Origin: Marinomonas gallaica
GTDB taxonomy: Bacteria; Pseudomonadota; Gammaproteobacteria; Pseudomonadales; Marinomonadaceae
Assembly (NCBI RefSeq): GCF_001639745.1
Contig: NZ_LTAX01000004.1
Location: forward strand, 124,001 to 188,000
Reading direction: 5' to 3'
DNA length: 64,000 nucleotides
Part shown: positions 18,002-26,044 of the stretch, in pieces
Numbering within the stretch: the first letter of the stretch is position 1
Layout: each line of letters starts with the position of its first letter
The notes under the pieces: model-generated
Told to the model about the DNA's origin: nothing
What the model saw: the letters and a program-made list of their open reading frames with translations, nothing else
Databases searched by the model: none
Translations under genes and position numbers: made by a program

Positions 18002-18413
18002 TGTATTCAGCAAAGCTAAATGAAGTATATAAGCTTCTAAAAGAGTTTATACCCAGCCTATATTAGATGAAGCGCATGGCGTAAGAGGGAGCCCTCACCG
18101 ACATGTCTATATGATGGCAACAGTATGGAAGTTATCTCAACAGCCCGCTTAAAAAATTTGAATCGTCCTCTAAGAGTTCTTGAAATAGGCTCTTACGTCG
18201 GTTCATCCAGGTGTTACTTTTGCTGTTGGAGAGGTGTTAGGGAAGGTCCCTATCTGGAAAGGGTTCTGGGCCGTAGAGAAATCTGGTGAGCAGTTAATTC
18301 CGTTATCACTAAAGTCTTCACCATTAATAGTTCCAAATCATTTTTCTCCAGAATTAAAAATGTTTATGGAGAGCATGATGCCAAATTACCAAAGTAAAAT
18401 AGATGCCGAGTAA
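18001..18413 (+). pseudogene. Decayed SAM-dependent methyltransferase gene
   Basis: An ATG overlaps the upstream stop (TAATG) and starts MYSAKLNEVYKLLKEFIPSL, but a TAG follows at 18064. Homology continues in other frames: ILDEAHGVRGSPHRH, then LNRPLRVLEIGSYVGSS (a class I methyltransferase SAM-binding motif), then after another shift VTFAVGEVLGKVPIWKGFWA, ending at TAA 18411-18413. At least two or three frameshifts or a stop interrupt it, and it seems shortened at the end. It was probably a sugar methyltransferase of the upstream operon that is no longer made as a full protein. Sequencing error is unlikely to explain several lesions. Confidence 0.75.
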
Positions 18414-18455
18414 TATGCGTATTCTAGATTCTAGAACGAGTCGGCATAATAGAGG

Positions 18456-18483
18456 AAACAGTTCGATATTAATCGAACTGTTT
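18456..18483. terminator. Inverted repeat / possible bidirectional terminator
   Basis: A perfect 12-bp inverted repeat (AAACAGTTCGAT ... ATCGAACTGTTT, loop ATTA) spans the end of the minus-strand sulfotransferase gene and the spacer after the decayed methyltransferase gene. The A/T ends give short T tracts on both strands. It lies between two convergent transcripts, where a shared terminator is expected. Confidence 0.6.
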
Positions 18484-19350
18484 ATAACGAAAAGATAATG
18501 TTGGTAGGGGATAGCCTAGCTCATTTAAGTACTCGTACAGTTCTTCAGAAAGTACATAGCGAAACGCTTCTTGTTGCCATGGCATCCATGTATCGTACCC
18601 GATAGGTTTATCCGATTGCTTTTTCTGGTGTAAATTTAATGCTCCTGTATTGAATAATACTTGGAGTGTAGCCTTGTCATATTCTAATCCCGTTATCTGC
18701 TCACAAGCGCTTTTTAGGCAATCAATATCTATGGTCAGTTCTTCCATACGTACAGTCGTCATTTTTGCACCGTAGCGACGAATGTCTTGCGCTAGGTTAA
18801 ATAACGTATAACAGCTGACTAAGAACGCTTTTTGTTGAATGCTTGCTGGGTCAAACCATTGACACTCTTGAATATGGGGGAAGCGCTCGCGAAATAAGTT
18901 GAAAAAGCGCTGGTAGTGCTCGCACAACTCAGGCACTTCCTCTGCTTGTAAGACTCCACTGGTGTGACTTGTTACGAATGCAAACGGCTCGCGCACTAGG
19001 TGAAAGACTGATGGTTTAACATGCTCAAAATCAGCCTTATAAAAAAGCTCTCTAGGAACAAATGTGTGGACGTTACCGTATGATGCCCTTCCAGGGTACT
19101 GCGTCTGACACAACTCATAAAGCTCGCCAAGTGAATAGTCTTTGAGTTGAAGGTCCGTGCGTCCCCTTGTTAAGGGATCTAGGCGGTCACCACTGGCACC
19201 TTTATCTCGTTCAGCTTCAGGATTTCCATCCATAATAGAATTAAGGGCATAAGTGCCATGAGCAACAAATACATCAGGGTGAGAAGCTAAAGCGAAGGCA
19301 ACCCATCGGCTTGCAGAGTAGCCATAACTGACAACACTAAATTGCGGCAT
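18469..19350 (-). CDS. Sulfotransferase-like protein
   Basis: The 293-residue protein resembles PAPS-dependent sulfotransferases. Near the N-terminus is a P-loop-like VVSYGYSASRWVAFAL, where the 5'-phosphosulfate loop would be, and further on VFHLVREPFAFVTSHTSGVL carries the Arg and Ser spacing of the 3'-phosphate site. Such enzymes move sulfate from PAPS to a hydroxyl of a glycan. It is the last gene of a five-gene minus-strand operon and overlaps the next upstream gene by 14 nt. The family assignment is by motif only and the P-loop is atypical. Confidence 0.65.
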   Translation of the reverse strand: MPQFSVVSYGYSASRWVAFALASHPDVFVAHGTYALNSIMDGNPEAERDKGASGDRLDPLTRGRTDLQLKDYSLGELYELCQTQYPGRASYGNVHTFVPRELFYKADFEHVKPSVFHLVREPFAFVTSHTSGVLQAEEVPELCEHYQRFFNLFRERFPHIQECQWFDPASIQQKAFLVSCYTLFNLAQDIRRYGAKMTTVRMEELTIDIDCLKSACEQITGLEYDKATLQVLFNTGALNLHQKKQSDKPIGYDTWMPWQQEAFRYVLSEELYEYLNELGYPLPTLSFRYKQFD

Positions 19351-20884
19351 AATTTGTCTCGTTGGTGATTAGTTGATGTTCGAAACACTTCGCTTTTGCA
19401 AATCGTTTCATACTATTTATCGCACCTGGTTGGGCTGGAACAGCAAAAATTTTGCCTTTAAATTCAACTAGTTTATCGGATGAAATAATCGTTTTTTGGC
19501 CAACTATGACACCGGCTTCGAGTTGGTCAAATAATGTTACATTGGCGTGTTCAAGTAGTGCTGGTGAAAGCGCTGAACTGAGTCTCTCAAAGTCGTAAGA
19601 GATCCCCCAAAGGCCAACAGTTTCTCCTGACCTGATACATTCCACTAGTTGGTTAATAAAGTTTGTTGAGAAGGTGTTGTTGTCAGGTAGTATCGATTTA
19701 CAGTATTCAAAGGCACGTTCAATACGATGCTCACTGAGCTCTGTTAGCTGCTTAAACAGTTCATGATCAGTAAAAGTGGCACGCTCTATACAGGTATTTC
19801 CCTGCCAATCGCCGCGGTAAAAATCATATTGGCTAGTATCAATGTTCGATTTATTGAAGGCGAATGTGGCAAGCGTCTGATCTGGAATACTAGGGATATG
19901 TTGTTTATGGATATTTTGCGAGATGCGCTGCTGTTTAACATTATAGTTTTGCGCATTGAAATATTTTAATTTGGTGTATCCTAGCGAATCGAGAATATCA
20001 TCAAAGCCAGCATCTTTAAAAAGATCAATGTGTTCATTGACTAGGTTATTACGCCAATCGCCTACAATGCCTTGGTTTTCACGGAAATTATGCTGGTGAT
20101 AGAGTAAAGTGTTTTTATGATCCATGGAGTGCCAAATTGCGCGAATTTGCTCCATGTTCAACTCAATATTCAGGTGTCGACTCAGTTTTTGAATGGTTTC
20201 TAAAGGGAAGCATATCAGGTCCTCCCAGGCCACTTTATAGAAATGCTCTTGTATTGGCAGAAATTCCATCCAATAGTGCTTTTGATGCTGTATCAGTCCG
20301 TCACATAAACGTAAGTCAGAGAATTTAGATAAAGCAATACTTTCTCTAATTTCAGTCTCACTGCCTAATGATGGTGTACGTTGAATGTACTCACTACTCA
20401 ATGCATTGATTGAATGATTTGCCGAGTTCATCATATCTAAAGGGTTTCTAATGGAAGCTAGATGATGGGCATTAGGGTATAGAGATATGAGTGTTCTAGG
20501 GAACTCATGTGAATGAAGAGTATCGTAATATTTGGCTATCAAAGTAGGAATACGATGATTAATTAGTAGGTCTCCTTTCCCCTGAACGCCAATGTATTTT
20601 CTTACATAATAGTTTCCATCCTCATCAAACCACTTAGGCCCTCCGAATAGACTATGGAACTCACCATTAATAATGACTTCATCTAAGTTATAGCCAGAGT
20701 CTACTAGTGCTTTTTGATATACGTCGACTAAGTGAAGAGCCGGATCTCGAGTAATTTGTTGAGCCGCTTGTCGATCTTGGTCGTCATTCAAGAGTCCAGC
20801 GCACAACTTAAGCTTATGAATAATATTGTTAGTCAATGCGTAACCTGACCTAGGCTGGCCTGATAAAGTAATGCCATTACTCAT
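19337..20884 (-). CDS. Two-domain protein: sulfotransferase-like domain plus C-terminal Rossmann-like domain
   Basis: The 515-residue protein begins with a sulfotransferase-type P-loop (TLSGQPRSGYALTNNII, residues about 6-22) and has HHLASIRNPLDMMNSANHS, matching the Arg/Ser 3'-phosphate site, around residue 145. This predicts transfer of sulfate from PAPS to a sugar hydroxyl. The last about 110 residues form a separate module (TVGLWGISYDFERL, then VTLFDQLEAGVIVGQK) like the Rossmann-type domain in the glycosyltransferase at 16.7 kb. It overlaps its upstream neighbour by 4 nt. The two-domain layout is unusual for a bacterial sulfotransferase. Confidence 0.68.
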   Translation of the reverse strand: MSNGITLSGQPRSGYALTNNIIHKLKLCAGLLNDDQDRQAAQQITRDPALHLVDVYQKALVDSGYNLDEVIINGEFHSLFGGPKWFDEDGNYYVRKYIGVQGKGDLLINHRIPTLIAKYYDTLHSHEFPRTLISLYPNAHHLASIRNPLDMMNSANHSINALSSEYIQRTPSLGSETEIRESIALSKFSDLRLCDGLIQHQKHYWMEFLPIQEHFYKVAWEDLICFPLETIQKLSRHLNIELNMEQIRAIWHSMDHKNTLLYHQHNFRENQGIVGDWRNNLVNEHIDLFKDAGFDDILDSLGYTKLKYFNAQNYNVKQQRISQNIHKQHIPSIPDQTLATFAFNKSNIDTSQYDFYRGDWQGNTCIERATFTDHELFKQLTELSEHRIERAFEYCKSILPDNNTFSTNFINQLVECIRSGETVGLWGISYDFERLSSALSPALLEHANVTLFDQLEAGVIVGQKTIISSDKLVEFKGKIFAVPAQPGAINSMKRFAKAKCFEHQLITNETNYAAI

Positions 20885-21801
20885 AAAAGTGAGCTCCCCT
20901 CTAGTATTTGTAGAATGCTTGGCAGCATAGGCTTTTCTTGAGCAAAGCGTCTAGTATTCTCTTGGGCACGTTCATTGAAGTGTCCTTTCTCTAGCTGATA
21001 TTGGCAATACTCTATAAAATTGCCTTGCGCTGTAAGCACGTATGGTTGAATGTCTGCCTCAACTTCAGTTGCTTCAGTAATCAACAATGATTCATTGATA
21101 ATATGATAAAAAAATCGTGACTGTGATGGGTATGGCCATTGCTCAAATTGTTTTAAGTTCAGCGCGATTTTGCTTCGAGCAATGAGGTCGTTCCGGTGAA
21201 AAGGCGCTGTCAGTGCATGCATCACTTCAACTTTATAGCCTTTGGCACTGAGTTGATGGAGTATGTTTAAGCGATAATCTGTTTTCGCACCGGTGAACAG
21301 GAAATCGATATCTTTATCTTGATCACACCTATGTTGTACTTGCTTGAAGGCTTGTAAGTAATGATGCGGGAAGTAAAATACAGGGACATCCAATAATTTT
21401 TCATAGTCTTTGGCAGCAATATCACTAAAGTGCCAGACTGCCTGCGCAAACTCGGTCGCTTTTATAAAGTAATTAAAACGGTTGGACCAATAACTTTCGT
21501 CAAAGTAGTAAGAGCTGTCACCTTCGAACTCAAAGTTATTAAACGTATTTTTTGTGAGGAATTCAGTACCAATGATGATAAAACGTCCACCTTCTTTGTA
21601 GATGTTACTCATCTTGGCGATGTACTCCTCGTTGAAGTTTTCCATTAAAATATTGATGTGATTTGGGCTAGGCTCTTTTTCTATATCAGCAAATAAACCA
21701 CAGGTTTCGAGTGCATATTTCACAAGTAACAAAGTGTCGCCAATATTTATTCCAAAGTTCCAATGATTGCCATAGACTAATTTTAAAACTTTATTTTTCA
21801 A
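20881..21801 (-). CDS. Putative CgeB-like glycosyltransferase
   Basis: The 306-residue soluble protein lacks a signal peptide and shows features of CgeB/YkvP-like GT-B transferases: YGNHWNFGINIGDTLLLVKYA at the start, DIDFLFTGAKTDYRLNIL in the middle and a C-terminal part with LIARSKIALNLKQFEQWPY and NESLLITEATEV. It is probably the sugar transferase of the sulfotransferase operon, overlapping both neighbours by 4 nt. I recognise the fold only loosely; donor and acceptor are unknown. Confidence 0.6.
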   Translation of the reverse strand: MKNKVLKLVYGNHWNFGINIGDTLLLVKYALETCGLFADIEKEPSPNHINILMENFNEEYIAKMSNIYKEGGRFIIIGTEFLTKNTFNNFEFEGDSSYYFDESYWSNRFNYFIKATEFAQAVWHFSDIAAKDYEKLLDVPVFYFPHHYLQAFKQVQHRCDQDKDIDFLFTGAKTDYRLNILHQLSAKGYKVEVMHALTAPFHRNDLIARSKIALNLKQFEQWPYPSQSRFFYHIINESLLITEATEVEADIQPYVLTAQGNFIEYCQYQLEKGHFNERAQENTRRFAQEKPMLPSILQILEGSSLL

Positions 21802-22928
21802 GTTTTATCTCTCTTCATTCTTTCTATTGATTCGCTAGGCTTTATCTGAGTTCTAAGGTTTTTATAAGTTACTGGTAAGTATTTTTCTTTCGGTATCTTG
21901 TTTTTTTCTTTTTCTGCTTTTTTTATTGCTAGTTCTATTAAGTCTTTTTTGGGCTTTACTTCTTCAACCATTCTCATTAAAAAGTATGGGCTATTGGTTC
22001 GCGATATAAAGTCTTTTATATTAGCTCTTGATGGTTTTTTCACTTTTGATCGTGAAAGAAAAATTTCTTCTGAGAAGGTCTCTTTCTTAGATTTTTTTTT
22101 GGAGGGGTTTAGTCCTTTTTTTATTTTTGATATTTGAGTTCGGTTTTTTTCATTTTTTATATTTTTAAAGTCTGTAAAATTAGATCTGTAATGGTTGTTA
22201 TCATCATGACAGTCGTAAGCAACTCTAAGTTCATATGTATGTCTTGTCGTTTCTGAGGTTCTTTTTGGCGAAGTGTGTATATGTTCTGAATGGAAAACTA
22301 TAATATCGCCAAAATTCAGTTGATACTGAGCCGGCACACCTAAAGAATGAATGTTTTCTTCAGAATTAGGCATATCTAATATATTTTCTTTATAAAGATC
22401 TGGCCAAATACGAAGAACTTCTTCATCGCTAGTATCATGCATAGGAAACCAAAAATTTATCTGTAAGTGGTCGTGAGGTCGGTTGAAGTCCCTATGAATG
22501 TTGGCGCTTCCTGGCATGAAAGTCTCAGTATTTGAATCTGGAGATCGTCTTTTGAAATCTTCCCTTTCAAAAAAATCACATTTTTCTATATCGGATAGAG
22601 TTTTTGAATCAAATACTAGTCGACTTATTCCATTATCAATTTTAATTGGTTTGAAGTGAATTTTTTCGATTATTTCTTTGAAAAGATAAGGTATTTTGTA
22701 GTTATCTCTTAATGATTTTATTCTGTTGGTTAATTTTTTTATGTCCTTTGTGGATGGTTTTTTTTTCTTGAGATAGAAGTCGTTTAGGTTCTTGTTTTTC
22801 TTTTTTAGTTCATTTCTTAATTTATGAGGTGTTGGTGAATTTCTTATTATTATTAATGTCCCTTCCGATAGGTTTTTTATGTGATTTATTGAGAATTCAT
22901 TCTCTTTTATTTCCATTATTTTTTTCAT
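21798..22928 (-). CDS. Phytanoyl-CoA dioxygenase-like 2OG-Fe(II) oxygenase, AT-rich gene
   Basis: The 376-residue protein contains a likely jelly-roll iron centre: His145-Arg-Asp147 (SANIHRDFNRPHDHLQINFW) and a distal His218 followed by Arg residues (VFHSEHIHTSPKR), as in PhyH-type dioxygenases, which hydroxylate small molecules with 2-oxoglutarate and O2. Both termini are very lysine-rich. The gene is much richer in A and T than the genes around it (long T runs on the + strand; AAA and ATA codons), suggesting recent transfer. It overlaps both operon neighbours by 4 nt. A role in hydroxylating a glycan before sulfation is conceivable but not shown. Confidence 0.6.
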   Translation of the reverse strand: MKKIMEIKENEFSINHIKNLSEGTLIIIRNSPTPHKLRNELKKKNKNLNDFYLKKKKPSTKDIKKLTNRIKSLRDNYKIPYLFKEIIEKIHFKPIKIDNGISRLVFDSKTLSDIEKCDFFEREDFKRRSPDSNTETFMPGSANIHRDFNRPHDHLQINFWFPMHDTSDEEVLRIWPDLYKENILDMPNSEENIHSLGVPAQYQLNFGDIIVFHSEHIHTSPKRTSETTRHTYELRVAYDCHDDNNHYRSNFTDFKNIKNEKNRTQISKIKKGLNPSKKKSKKETFSEEIFLSRSKVKKPSRANIKDFISRTNSPYFLMRMVEEVKPKKDLIELAIKKAEKEKNKIPKEKYLPVTYKNLRTQIKPSESIERMKRDKT

Positions 22929-23674
22929 AGAAAAAGCTCTTTTCTTAATATTCTATATTTGTTTTCTATTTCAATTACTTGGCTATAGTTATTTATAGAG
23001 TCGGACTTTTTAATTTCTTTGTGTTTTTTAGTGCTTGGCGATTTTAGGGCTTCTTCTAGAGAATTTTTGTCTATTTCTTTGCAGATTTTTAAGGCTGAAT
23101 CTATAAAGAATTCAGGGATTTTATCGTATTCTATGTGTTGGTAATTTTTTTTTGTTTTTAAATGTTTTAGTATTAATTTTTCATTATTTAATCTGTTTGA
23201 AAGGTCTTTTTCTAGTTCTTTTAGATCTATTTCTCTAGGTGCGAATGTGTTTTTTTCTTCTTTAGATAGCCAGTATTTTGTATGCTTTGCAGGTTTCCTT
23301 CCCTGTTCGTTCAGAAGGTGACCTCTGTTTAGGAATTTAGAGTAGTAACTGTCAAAGTAATCTCTCCCTATATGTATAATATGATAGTCGGATAAAACTC
23401 TTTTTAAAAATTCGAAGTCCAAATCTGTATATCTTCTTATACCTGGCAGTACAATTTTTGTACCAACTACATGGGACTGTTCTTCTGAAGCCAATGATTC
23501 TAAAATGTTTTCTAATGAAAAAGATTCTTTTAGTAGGGGGAGGTGTTGTGGAGTCGGAACATTCATTTCTAACTGAGCTTCGTAATCACTTGACACTCCT
23601 TTGATTGAATTCATCATGTGTTGATACCATGTTGAGCCTGCTCTATTACCTGAGATAGTGACAAATTTCTTCAT
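22925..23674 (-). CDS. Sulfotransferase family protein, AT-rich gene
   Basis: The 249-residue protein starts with a typical P-loop for PAPS (FVTISGNRAGSTWYQHMMNS, residues 4-23) and has IHIGRDYFDSYYSKF, the Arg...Ser 3'-phosphate signature, around residue 95. It is the first gene of the minus-strand operon running to 18469 and shares the strong A+T bias of the oxygenase gene. It would sulfate a hydroxyl group, possibly of the flagellar glycan, using PAPS from the APS kinase encoded near 30 kb. Confidence 0.75.
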   Translation of the reverse strand: MKKFVTISGNRAGSTWYQHMMNSIKGVSSDYEAQLEMNVPTPQHLPLLKESFSLENILESLASEEQSHVVGTKIVLPGIRRYTDLDFEFLKRVLSDYHIIHIGRDYFDSYYSKFLNRGHLLNEQGRKPAKHTKYWLSKEEKNTFAPREIDLKELEKDLSNRLNNEKLILKHLKTKKNYQHIEYDKIPEFFIDSALKICKEIDKNSLEEALKSPSTKKHKEIKKSDSINNYSQVIEIENKYRILRKELFL

Positions 23675-23712
23675 ATCTTTATGAACCTTTGGTGTCTCTT
23701 TCGATTAGGGGA

Positions 23713-23738
23713 GTATTCTTTTTTTTTTTAAAGAATAC
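23713..23738. repeat. Inverted repeat with T-rich loop between divergent operons
   Basis: GTATTCTTT and AAAGAATAC flank a run of T in the 144-bp gap between the divergent sulfotransferase and radical-SAM genes. It could be a regulatory site or an old terminator. The gap must hold promoters for both directions, but I could not pick convincing -35/-10 boxes. Confidence 0.4.
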
Positions 23739-23762
23739 AAGAGATAGGCCGATAAGGATGAT

Positions 23763-23822
23763 ATGAATCACTCAAGTAGGCTCAGTATTATCGCATCACA
23801 GTTACAGGCATTGAACTTATGA
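23763..23822 (+). CDS. Possible 19-codon leader ORF coupled to the radical-SAM gene
   Basis: An ATG preceded by AAGGA (23755-23759 region) opens MNHSSRLSIIASQLQALNL and its TGA overlaps the ATG of the radical-SAM gene (ATGA at 23819-23822). The radical-SAM gene itself has only a weak ribosome site, so translation may be coupled through this short frame. It may instead be the stub of a deleted gene. No function is claimed. Confidence 0.3.
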   Translation: MNHSSRLSIIASQLQALNL

Positions 23823-25327
23823 CAAGAAAAAGCGTAATAGTCGTCAACCCAGGTGGTAGAGACCAAATCTATCAATCCTTAGGGAATGAGTTAACTGCTA
23901 TTGAGCCGCCATTGTGGGTGCGTTTGATCTCCGGCTATCTACTGGATCGTCAAGTACCCTTGTCGATTTTAGATACCGAAGCTGAGGGACTAGGGGCTGC
24001 GCGTGCCGCTCAGAGCATTGTCTCTAGTGCTCCTAGTTTAGTGATCGTGGTTGCCTTTGGTCATCAACCTTCGGCCTCCACACAAACGATGGTCGGAGCA
24101 TCAGCGCTTATTGACGAAATCAAATCAGTGTCTCCTGATTTACCTGTGCTGTTGGTTGGCGGACATGTGTCTGCTTTGCCAAGTGAAACGCTAGACAAGA
24201 CTCAAGCTGATTATGTGTGTCAGGGTGAAGGCATATTGACCAGCTATGAGTTGTGGCAAGCATTGCAAGGCGAATGTGAATTGGAGGCCGTGCATGGGCT
24301 AGTAAGAAGGTCTAACGGCGGTGTGGTATTTAATCCAAAGGCGCCTATTTCCGAAGATCTTGATGCGGATTTGCATGGCAATGTTTGGCATCTGTTGCCA
24401 ATGGAAAAGTACCGTGCTCACAACTGGCAATGCTTTGGTGAACTTGAATCGAGGCGGCCATATGCGTCGATTTACACAACCTTAGGTTGCCCGTATAAAT
24501 GTGTGTTTTGCTGTATCAATGCACCATTTGATAGCAATCGCTACCGCACTCGCTCACCTGAAAATATCGTTGCCGAAGTACGACATCTCTATGAAACTTA
24601 TGGTGTGAAAACCTTTAAAATCATCGATGAAATGTTTGTCTTGAAAAAGCGTCATTATATGGCGATTTGTGAAGGATTAGCAGCACTGCCTTTTGCCAAT
24701 GAGCTTAATATTTGGGCCTATGCGCGAGTAGATACTGTCAAAGACGAGACGTTGCCGCTGTTGCGCAAAGCCGGTATTCGTTGGTTAGCGTTGGGTATTG
24801 AATCAGGGAGCGAAGTGGTGCGCGACGGCGCCGAAAAGTCGTTTTCACAGGATGATATTCGCTCGATTGTTAAATCGATCCAAAATGCTGATATTAATGT
24901 CATGGGGAACTTTATCTTTGGTCTTCCTGATGATGATCAAGCGGCTATGCAAGCTACGTTAGATCTTGCGCTAGAGCTACAGTGCGAGTTCATTAACTTC
25001 TATTCAGCCATGGCTTATCCTGGCTCGCAACTCTATGTTCAAGCTAAGCAGCATGGATGGCAGTTACCTGAAACTTGGTCTGGTTTTTCCCAGCACAGCT
25101 ATGACTGTTTGCCATTGCCGACCAATCATATCTCTGCCAGAGAGGTGTTGGCATTTCGTGATGATGCTTTTCATCGTTACTTTGATCATGAACCCTATCT
25201 AACGTTTGTTGAGCAAAAGTTCGGTAAGGACACGCGCCAGCATATTGAAGATATGGCGAGTACGCGTTTGTCACGTAAACTAATAGATGATGCGGCCAAG
25301 ACGATTCCAGCTGTGGAGAAGAGTTGA
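23819..25327 (+). CDS. B12-binding domain radical SAM protein
   Basis: The 502-residue protein has an N-terminal cobalamin-binding-type domain (about 1-170; PLWVRLISGYLLDRQVPLSI and LLVGGHVSALPSETL) and a radical SAM core with the iron-sulfur motif Cys224-x3-Cys228-x2-Cys231 (TTLGCPYKCVFCC). Such enzymes often methylate unreactive carbons or rearrange carbon skeletons. It is followed without a gap by a sugar nucleotidyltransferase and a sugar kinase, so a sugar or sugar phosphate substrate is likely, but the reaction is unknown. The C-terminal about 100 residues are an extra domain. Confidence 0.85.
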   Translation: MTRKSVIVVNPGGRDQIYQSLGNELTAIEPPLWVRLISGYLLDRQVPLSILDTEAEGLGAARAAQSIVSSAPSLVIVVAFGHQPSASTQTMVGASALIDEIKSVSPDLPVLLVGGHVSALPSETLDKTQADYVCQGEGILTSYELWQALQGECELEAVHGLVRRSNGGVVFNPKAPISEDLDADLHGNVWHLLPMEKYRAHNWQCFGELESRRPYASIYTTLGCPYKCVFCCINAPFDSNRYRTRSPENIVAEVRHLYETYGVKTFKIIDEMFVLKKRHYMAICEGLAALPFANELNIWAYARVDTVKDETLPLLRKAGIRWLALGIESGSEVVRDGAEKSFSQDDIRSIVKSIQNADINVMGNFIFGLPDDDQAAMQATLDLALELQCEFINFYSAMAYPGSQLYVQAKQHGWQLPETWSGFSQHSYDCLPLPTNHISAREVLAFRDDAFHRYFDHEPYLTFVEQKFGKDTRQHIEDMASTRLSRKLIDDAAKTIPAVEKS

Positions 25328-26044
25328 GTGGTAGCGTCGGTTAAAATTCCGCCACTTATTGTTTTAGCTGGCGGCTTAGGAACTCGTTTACGTTCTGTGG
25401 TGGCGGACAAACCTAAAATCCTCGCGCCTATAGGACAGCACCCTTACTTGTATCATCTGATTACTTGGGCGCAGCGACAGGGCATTGAGGAAATGCATTT
25501 TTGCCTAGGCTACAAAGCCAACCAAGTGATAGATTGGTTGAAATCTTGCTCTCTTGATATGTCGTTTTCATGGCAAGTAGAGCAGCAGCAACTGGGCACA
25601 GGTGGCGCTTTGGTTGAGGCGCTGAAGCATCCCATGCTGGCGCAGCGAGAGTCGGTGCTAGTGTGCAACGGTGATACCTTTGTAGATTTTTCAGTCGCTG
25701 AGTTTATCGCGCAAGCGAGGACTCATTCCGCCATATTAACCACTTCCGTAGTCGACGCCGGACGCTACGGTCGAATACTTAAAGATTCTACGGATCAGCT
25801 GGTTGAGTTTTTGGAAAAAGACTCGCAAGCGGGTCCAGGAGAAATTAACGCAGGCTGGTATCATTTCTCTGGTGACAACTTAGCGAGTTTAAGAAACAGC
25901 CAGATCACATCACTAGAAAAAGATTTTCTCATGGCATCTTCGCCGCAGCCGTTAATCTGTGTATGCATAGGCCAATCATTTTTGGACTTTGGTACACCAG
26001 AGAGCTATCAAGCGGCCCAGACTTTGTTTAAGGATGCTTTATGA
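25328..26044 (+). CDS. Sugar-phosphate nucleotidyltransferase (HddC-like)
   Basis: The 238-residue protein has the pyrophosphorylase signature VLAGGLGTRLRSVVADKPK and the later VLVCNGDTFVDF, as in D-glycero-D-manno-heptose-1-phosphate guanylyltransferase (HddC) and relatives. It would activate a sugar 1-phosphate to a nucleotide sugar. Translation starts at GTG immediately after the TGA of the radical-SAM gene, with GGAG upstream. It overlaps the kinase gene by 4 nt. HddC-like enzymes usually give GDP-sugars; the sugar itself is not determined by sequence. Confidence 0.82.
   Translation: MVASVKIPPLIVLAGGLGTRLRSVVADKPKILAPIGQHPYLYHLITWAQRQGIEEMHFCLGYKANQVIDWLKSCSLDMSFSWQVEQQQLGTGGALVEALKHPMLAQRESVLVCNGDTFVDFSVAEFIAQARTHSAILTTSVVDAGRYGRILKDSTDQLVEFLEKDSQAGPGEINAGWYHFSGDNLASLRNSQITSLEKDFLMASSPQPLICVCIGQSFLDFGTPESYQAAQTLFKDAL

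Noticed and set aside
18001..18413. Programmed frameshift in the methyltransferase gene
   Set aside because: Several lesions including a stop codon are needed to read it through; a decayed gene is simpler.
21898..22137. Phe/Ser-rich plus-strand frame in the AT-rich block
   Set aside because: It is the complement of a Lys-rich coding region; the minus-strand frame is much longer and has a plausible iron site.
22081..22830. CRISPR-like or tandem repeat structure in the T-rich region
   Set aside because: T runs are irregular and follow lysine codons on the minus strand; no regular repeat-spacer pattern is seen.
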